Source: Chara braunii (taxonomy: Eukaryota; Streptophyta; Charophyceae; Charales; Characeae). From it: a DNA stretch of 49,935 bases. A program made the translations under genes and the position numbers. The stretch covers positions 11,199 through 61,133 of the forward strand of contig BFEA01000224.1 in assembly GCA_003427395.1 (NCBI GenBank). Reading direction: 5' to 3'. Under the pieces are notes generated by a model that made no database searches, had not been told where the DNA came from, and saw only the letters and a list, made by a program, of their open reading frames with translations. Of the stretch, positions 43,907-49,935 are shown one piece after another. How positions within the stretch are numbered: position 1 is the stretch's first letter; every line of letters begins with the position of its first letter.

Positions 43907-44165
43907 CACACACGCCCCGCCCCTTGCTTCTCCTTCAGCTCCTCACCGTTCGTACAACGCTCACTTGTACCTCCAACCGGCTTCAAGTTGAGAAAGTAGC
44001 GGGGATCAGCCCACCCCCTCTCGACTCCCTGTCTTAAATAGGCCGGTCAACAACTGCGATCGGCTCAAAGACGGCGGCCAAGGCATGAAATAAAAAAATA
44101 CAAAATACAAAAATAAAGAAATAAAAACTTATCTCTCCTCTTGCGCACGGCCTTTAGACAGAGCC

Positions 44166-44218
44166 CCGTTAATTTTCTCCGCATCGTCCCAATTTTAACG
44201 GATGTCCCGAAGGACCAC
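44166..44218 (-). ncRNA. U6 snRNA-derived sequence (5' half)
   Basis: The minus strand reads GGTCCTTCGGGACATCCG, then TTAAAATTGGGACGATGCGG and AGAAAATTA. It shares the CCGTTAAAATTGG variant with the copy at 33788-33874. Confidence 0.75.
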
Positions 44219-44223
44219 TGCCT

Positions 44224-44315
44224 CCAGGTACGGATGTCCCAGTAGTCCATGGGTGTATCCACAGGACTACCAGGTACGGATGTCCCAGCAGTCCATGGGT
44301 GTATCCACAGGACTA
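44224..44315 (+). repeat. 46-bp tandem duplication
   Basis: Two near-identical copies (44224-44269, 44270-44315) starting CCAGGTACGGATGTCCCAG; one difference was seen. It directly abuts the U6-derived sequence. Confidence 0.93.
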
Positions 44316-45159
44316 GGCTGCTGGCTTCCCGACAAGTCCCGATACCGGTACCCGACCCCATCCCAACTAGAAAGATAAAAAATAGGAAAAATAAAAAATG
44401 GAACTTTTTTTTTTTTTTTTTTTAATTCAGAGATAAAATTCAATAATAATAATAATAAAAAACGGCCGGGGGTTAGGACCGTTGGCAATTGGTCCTTTCT
44501 CCCGGGCCCGCGGCGGACTCCCCTCAGCAAAACCAAGGGGGATTAGCCCCGCGGGACCCTCCCCTCCATTTGCTCCAAGTCCGCTCCGTTGCTCGCTGCT
44601 GGCCTTGATCCCAGGATCCACCTGGTAAGAGTCTAGCACTATAACCGATAGGGCTAAGCCCAAGCCTAGTTGTAGCAGGGCCAAACTTGTATATCAATGG
44701 TACTTGCGGTTACCCCGGCCTGCAGAGGTGCACTACAGTTCCCGACTGGCTTATTTCCCGCACCCATGGCCTTAAAGGGCTGCCTCAGGGGCAGGGCTTT
44801 GCTCACCTCACCACGTACACTGCCTTACCATGCCGCAGCCGTGGCCAAGGCCCTCGCAGTGTGCCATACTCGCCAAATTAGTGCCCTCCTACCCTTGTCG
44901 CCGAAAAACCCCGGCCTTCAGTTTTGGCCCGCGCCATCCTTGCCCGACTTCGGCTGCGGCTTCTAGTATTGATAACGCACGGCCAACCCCGCGCCGTGCG
45001 TAACTCTGCACGGGGTGACCCTGAGCGCCGACCTCTAGTAAGTCAGACGACATTCTCTTCTAGCCACAATCCTACCTAGTCAACCCTGCGCTGCCCGTAA
45101 CTTCGCCCGTGCGAGCGAGGCTGCAACCGCCTCAGGGACCCTAGTGCAACTCTCACTTG

Positions 45160-46826
45160 TTCTACCGGCGTCGCATGGTCTTCCTCGATCAAGGTGCGGT
45201 CAAGCTAGTGCGTGCCCGCAAAGTGCACGCTCACATACTCCCTAATCAACACAAATGGGACACGCCCCTAGGTGTTGCCAGAGACGTTCCTCCTGTGGGC
45301 TGCAAAAAGGTGCCCAAATACCCTTGTAAGGGTATTCGGGCTGACATCGTTCCTTTCCAGCTAGTACCAACTTAGCCGCTCTCTTCGAACTGTTCCCATA
45401 TAGATAACCTCCTGTCCGTTTCCTAGGTAAGTAAACCCGCACGTCGTACTCATCCAAATTTATGGTGTTGTAGGTAAGGACGTAGAGACGCTTATGTTCT
45501 ATGCTGCCTTTTTGAACATACTCATACTTAATAAGTTCGTACGAATGTATCTCCTTCTTCGTCCTTTTGTTCAGGGTTCGTATTACTTCATCAATCTCCT
45601 CTCTAGTTGGTCCTTGCTCCTCAGCCGATCTACGACTCCAACATACTTGTCTAAGGAAGATGGTATGTCGGCCCATCTAGATCCAGTCACGTCTCTCCAT
45701 CTGGCCTGCCTCTAGCCGTCCTGTCGCGTTCGCACGCCTAGGCTCTGAACTCGACCACTAGCCTCGAAAAATGTATCGACCCAACAGCAACGTCGTCCGC
45801 CTCGTCGACCTCATCGCCCTCATCGGTGTCCACCCAGTTGGGCTCCCAAGCATCTTGGTCATCTATGTCCTCGGCATCCACCACCTCCGGCTCTATGACA
45901 TACACTTGCGCCCCTATCCTCTCATAGTAGCGGAGATATAAGAGCGTTGCTCCACCAGGCGTCCCTGTCGTCCACAAAGAGTCGTCCTACCGGAGCAATG
46001 TACTCTTGCCTAACTCTTAGTTCTCTGTTCAGGAGGTCCCACACGTATGACGGTAGGGGGTGCCTCGATTCTGATGATGCCGCTCTCGACCAATCTCTGT
46101 ACGGGGTAGGAGCAATAAATTGTATTAACTCTATAAGTTGGAGCCTCTCGTCGCCCCAACGCAGGCCTCCTGTCAAAAGAGAGTAATAGATATAGTTCGT
46201 ATCGAGATCGCTACGGGAGAAAATACTGAGCTCCTGTAGCGTCAAGTAGGACTCGACTAATCCTCCTACTCCTCTGAACAACTTGTCCACTACGAACGTG
46301 GGGACAGTGGTCCTCAACCGCTTGTTCGAGTAAGGGAAGAATCTTGGTCCGACAATATGGAGCTCGCCCGAGACTTCCCTAACAGGCAGGGAACTTGCTA
46401 GGCAACCTTCGCACGTCCTCCTACTCCGTGCGCCGAAAAGAATCTACCTCCTTTCAGAGGTATTGCTTAGCCCAATCAATAATTATGCACGACCCTCAGA
46501 TGATAGGAGACAATGTCTCCTTCTTCGCGGCTTCGACACTCAGGTATAGGAAAGCCTTTACTTCGCACCAACCTGTTCCGGGTATGAACCTACCCCTATT
46601 GTCCTTCATCCCATGGAGCTCCCGAGACATCCACAACCAAACCCTTGGCCACAGAAGTATCGATCGCCATCCACAACAATTGTCGTTTTCACGGATGGGT
46701 CGAGAGGGAAGGGTTAACTCCACCAGATCTCCTTCCACCAACTCAAGGGGCTCACATGGCCACCATTCCACGACGATAGGGAATTCCTCTACCGCCGCTG
46801 GGGGCCATATCCACTCAAACTAACCT
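45160..46826 (-). pseudogene. Degenerate unknown gene, copy G3 (longest)
   Basis: A series of minus-strand reading frames looks like one decayed coding region. From N to C: 46771-46496 (WWPCEPLELVEGDLVEL, then LLWPRVWLWMSREL); 46390-45922 (VPTFVVDKLFRGVGG, then NYIYYSLLTGGLRWGDERL and HPLPSYVWDLLNREL); 45977-45738 (an acidic stretch rich in D and E); and 45676-45242 (TREEIDEVIRTLNKRTKKEI, then YNTINLDEYDVRVYLPRKR). Composition is protein-like, with clustered aromatic residues, but I recognise no family. The reading frame shifts at least three times. It ends near the hairpin 45312-45341, as copy G2 does. It may be a gene of the large repeat unit, now dead. Confidence 0.45.
45312..45341. other. 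14-bp-arm hairpin around ATACCCTT-GT-AAGGGTAT
   Basis: GCCCAAATACCCTT (45312-45325) and AAGGGTATTCGGGC (45328-45341) pair with one mismatch and a 2-nt centre. Related hairpins lie at 35406-35431 and 26459-26476, and the word GCGAATACCCTTACAA occurs at 17360. Confidence 0.85.
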
Positions 46827-46849
46827 CCCCCTAGGTCTAAAGGGTAAAA

Positions 46850-48800
46850 GGAAACAAGAGAGGCAGAGAAAGAGGTCAAAAACATTTCGGCAGCATCTAC
46901 CCTCCCTCCGTTGGGATCGGGTTCGGGATAAGTCCCTCAAAGACAAGTGCTTACTAAGACACTAGAACATGCCTTAAACTACCCTGGATATGGAAGGCGC
47001 CAAATTCCGAGCTCAAACAGAGCGTACACGCCTTTTGCTCGAGTTCCCTCGAATATAAGGCGTGTGCTCGGCTCGGGGGAAAGCGGTCCATCCCACCCTC
47101 GGCGCTTCTGACCAGCGGAACTTGTCCTCTAGTCAGAAACTCAAAATATGACTCAGTGGTACTCGTTCTGTAATTTTTTAGGTCACCTTATGATTTTCAA
47201 GGAATTTTTAGAATTTCAATGATAAAATTTCCGAATAAAGGAGAAATAATCCGTACTATACCCCTAATACCTATGGGGTGGTAAGTCCAAGCCCAAAAAG
47301 AGGCTCAAGGTAAGCTCCAACTTCTTTTTGTCCTTTGTTTGATTTTTTTTTTGAATTTTCTGTAATTAATTGTTTAAAATTAAATTTAATTAAGAAAAAT
47401 TTTTCCTTTTGGCTTTAATCCTTTAGAACAATAAGATAGATCTTACCGTAAGGCACATATGTCCTGCCAATGTGTTATACTCCCTTTTTACAATTTTTTT
47501 AATATTTTTCAGATGTTAATTGAATCAAAATAAAATTAATCCGAGTGAATTCTCTTTCTTATTTTATATGTTTGGAGGGTTGGGATTCGTCACGACTTAC
47601 CAATTTGCAAGATTTAAGGGTGGTGAAAACGATTTTTAGGAAATTTTGAAAAATTTCAGTAGCACTTCCCCTCCCCCCGTTGGGATGGGGTTCAGGACGA
47701 GTCCCTCGAATAAGACTGCCGAAAGGAGGCCGAAAGTAAAATAAATGACAAGCAAGAAACTAATTTTTAACAGGTTTTTAGGTATTTATTTGATTTTTTT
47801 TGCTAATTTTATTGGCAAAAACTCAAGCTAATTCTGTCTTTTTCGCGTAAATTTCTTGTGGAAGAAGCCCGAATCTCCTCGGTACCTCGACGCGGATTTT
47901 CACGGACCTTGCATTCGCACAATATCCGAGTAATGCCCTAACTTTCAATTCTTGCGATTTTTCTCTTTTAATCTCTTTTATTGCTTAAAACTTATTTAAT
48001 TACGTACACAAAAGTTTTACCGTCGATTGACCCAACGGAGGGTTCCAAAATTTTCTGCTAATTCAGGAGCCCGACTTTGGTCCTGGGGTCTCTGCGCTAA
48101 AGCCGCACGACTTAGCAGATAAAATAAGTTTCAACCTTAATATAGCATTATATGTATAACCTCGTCTTAGGGTTTTACCTAATTAGGGTTTGGGGTTTTG
48201 CGCGCGATCGCACGCACACCATAAACCCCGTATCACTGTGGGAAATTTTTGGGATATTTCTTGAGGTTCAAAGTCAAAAGTTATCGGAGTACATTTTTGT
48301 TTTTTATTGTTTTTTTTTTGTTTTAATTAAATTAATAAGGAAAATATATTTTTTCAATCTAATTTGTATTAATGGGCGTTGTAGATCCCGTACCGCTCCC
48401 ATGTGTTGTCGGTTTCCCCCGTAGTAGGTCTCAAAATGTCGAGAGAAATAAGCTGAACAACTTTGTCCCGAGCGGGCGCCCTCAAATTTCGCTCCAATTT
48501 TTGGTAATTTAATTAAAACAACAAAATGAATTTTTATAATGTTTTTATTTTTTAAACGAAGAAAATTACATATCTCAAAATCGAACCGTTAGTTTCGGCC
48601 GCCTAGGGTCTCAAAATCTTTATCTCGACGAGAGGATCAACTTTGATCTGGGGTCGGCTTGCGCAAAAACGCCCGGATAAGCAGTTATCCCAAAAAAAAC
48701 TAATCAATTAAATTAGATAATCCACTAATCAAGCAGCCTGGAGCTAATTAGCCTGTGCACCCCCGTCTGATAGGGGAAGGCCGAGGCCTTGGGGGTGCAG
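46850..48800. other. AT-rich sequence without recognisable gene
   Basis: Contains two related motifs at about 46888 and 47650 (AATTTC or CATTTC, then GCAGCA or AGCACTTCCC, then CCGTTGGGAT), which link to the CGTA-loop hairpin family. At 47654-47724 the outer arms TTTCAGTAG and CTGCCGAAA pair at 7 of 9 positions plus one wobble. A GGTCTCAAAATnT...CGA word recurs at 48426 and 48606. Confidence 0.5.
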
Positions 48801-48805
48801 TCCCC

Positions 48806-48823
48806 TCCCCGGCAACGACGCCA
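48806..48823 (-). other. Possible primer-binding site, tRNA-Asp type
   Basis: The minus strand reads TGGCGTCGTTGCCGGGGA, one base different from the TGGCGCCGTTGCCGGGGA word found at the 5' end of the internal region of some plant Ty3/gypsy elements. No LTR could be delimited beside it. Confidence 0.4.
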
Positions 48824-49935
48824 TGGTTGTGAGGAAACCAGGGAGAGGAGCCCGTTGATCTATTGAAGCTCGAGACAACGTCTGTCACCCGCGGCGCTTG
48901 CTTCAGGGGTCCTCAACAACACAACGGGGAGTGGGGTTTAGTCTGCTTGCCACAACCCCACTTTAGAGCCTGTCTCGAAAGGTATTTTCGGTTAATTTGA
49001 AATGAATAAAAATAAAATAAAATTTTTAAGCCTGCAGATTTGAGATCATGTTCAATTTGGGTTAATGCCGCGCTCACAAGATCTCTGATTTACAAGGGCA
49101 GAAATTGAGTTTCGCTCGCGCTATACCCAACAGAGACAACAGGGATATTCTGGGCGAAGAGAACAGGTTGTCAGGAAGAGCACTGCAGAGATTGTTAAGA
49201 TATAGGGACACACTTGTAGACTTTCACATAAGTTGAGAGTAAAGGCCGACCCAACGATCCAGATCGACGGGGAAATGTCCCTCCAGGAAAAGAGGACTTC
49301 ACCCCAAAGTGGTAGATATGATTAAATGCACGACATTGGCATATCAGAAGCCTGCAATCTGCCCTCTATCGTTCTCTTGCACATTCACGCAGTTCCTACA
49401 TTCACACACACAGTTCTTACTTCTCTTTCCCTCTACGTCTTTATCAGCAAGCTCGGTCTTGAGTGTAGCAGTGCACCAACCAACAAGGCAATTTGAAATG
49501 CGTCGGCGATCCAACTTACGCGTTTGATTTGTTCAAGCCGGTTAATCAACCCGTAGCCTTGATTTGGGGAATACACGATCAGTAGACTCGGCCCTTTTTT
49601 TTTTTTACCAGCGATTCGATCATAAGGCACTGCTTTGTATTGCACCTGCGAACTGAGTGTCTGATATTTGATTCAACAGGGGTTTCCCGTTGAAAAGTTC
49701 AACGGTCGTTGATACCCCGTTACAACGTCGTGCTATACCATGTTAGAACGAGGTGCAACGCGGCCTGCGAAGATTTTTTCAGCGGTCTAAAAAGAAATAA
49801 AAAAAAAGGGGGTGTAGTTTTTTTTGCGTTTTACATCCCCATACTGTTTTTTTTTGTTTTTTTAGCATGTCAATTATTTTTTAAAAATTAAAAATCCAAA
49901 AAACACTGTAAACACAATGAAAAACAAACGAACTA
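48824..49935. other. No recognisable gene; GTTGAAC-related end
   Basis: AT-rich sequence. The stretch 49675-49725 resembles the GTTGAAC cluster at 16722-16955 (GTTCAACGGTCGTTGATA against GTTGAACGGTCATTGATA). The remaining short ORFs are not supported. Confidence 0.5.

Larger units (their letters stand above)
36176..46830. repeat. Large tandem unit, copy 2 (about 10.6 kb)
   Basis: Head-to-tail second copy of the unit at 26815-36170, judged by the anchors listed there. It is longer because its minus-strand gene remnant is about 0.9 kb larger, and it includes local tandem repeats (42177-42330, 44224-44315) not seen in copy 1. Confidence 0.75.

Noticed and set aside
26815-46830. Organellar DNA inserted in the nucleus
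   Set aside because: Hairpin-rich spacers occur in some algal organelle genomes, but no rRNA, tRNA or organelle protein gene is recognisable in 20 kb.

Overview
The window is repeat-rich eukaryotic nuclear DNA with no recognisable single-copy host gene. It holds decayed Ty3/gypsy LTR retrotransposons with plant-type tRNA primer sites, long GA/CT microsatellites, U6 snRNA-derived sequence, assembly gaps and many short ORFs with no family signature. The Gag and Pol style resembles retroelement proteins I associate with charophyte algae, Chara braunii in particular. That is an inference from memory; no search was run.

Left part (1-12777): two Ty3/gypsy elements on the + strand lie head to tail. 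Element 1 has gag, a protease region, then an apparent internal deletion that removed most of RT, RNase H and integrase and joined the RT N-terminus to a chromodomain-like tail. A polypurine tract and a TG LTR start follow at 3205. That LTR appears to run to 4768 and is followed directly by the tRNA-iMet primer site of element 2. Element 2 carries gag, protease, RT (YLDD), RNase H, integrase (HHCC and D,D35E) and a chromodomain-like remnant, broken by several stops and frameshifts. Its 3' LTR ends at 12777. Two local features stand out: a textbook-looking -1 frameshift signal at the gag stop of element 1, and a cluster of TTGACC (W-box-like) motifs in the leader of element 2.

Middle part (12778-23200): a roughly 0.9 kb AT-rich repeat occurs twice, and the first copy is split by an insert of about 1.6 kb whose ends look like short inverted repeats. 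The insert holds a head-to-head pair of U6-derived sequences and an assembly gap. Further right are a 40-bp-arm fold-back, GTTGAAC-rich and C-rich low-complexity DNA, a dispersed 350 bp repeat, and a minus-strand LTR element remnant (gag-like coiled coil, tRNA-iMet primer site, LTR end).

Right part (23200-49935): this is the most unusual region. About 26.8-36.2 kb and 36.2-46.8 kb are two diverged head-to-tail copies of a 9-10 kb unit with almost no coding potential. Each copy holds an extraordinary density of short perfect hairpins. In several hairpin families the loop or core is conserved while both stem arms change together, within a copy and between the two copies. The clearest are two arrays with a conserved AACTTA apical loop (29857-30812 and 38400-39680) and a family built on TTCC-CGTA-GGAA. 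Each unit also ends with a degenerate minus-strand coding remnant of an unrecognised protein (third copy on the + strand near 23.2 kb) and includes U6-derived sequence. I regard this structured, covarying, repeated DNA as the best candidate for an undescribed system. Whether it reflects structured RNA or DNA-level palindrome maintenance cannot be decided from the sequence alone.
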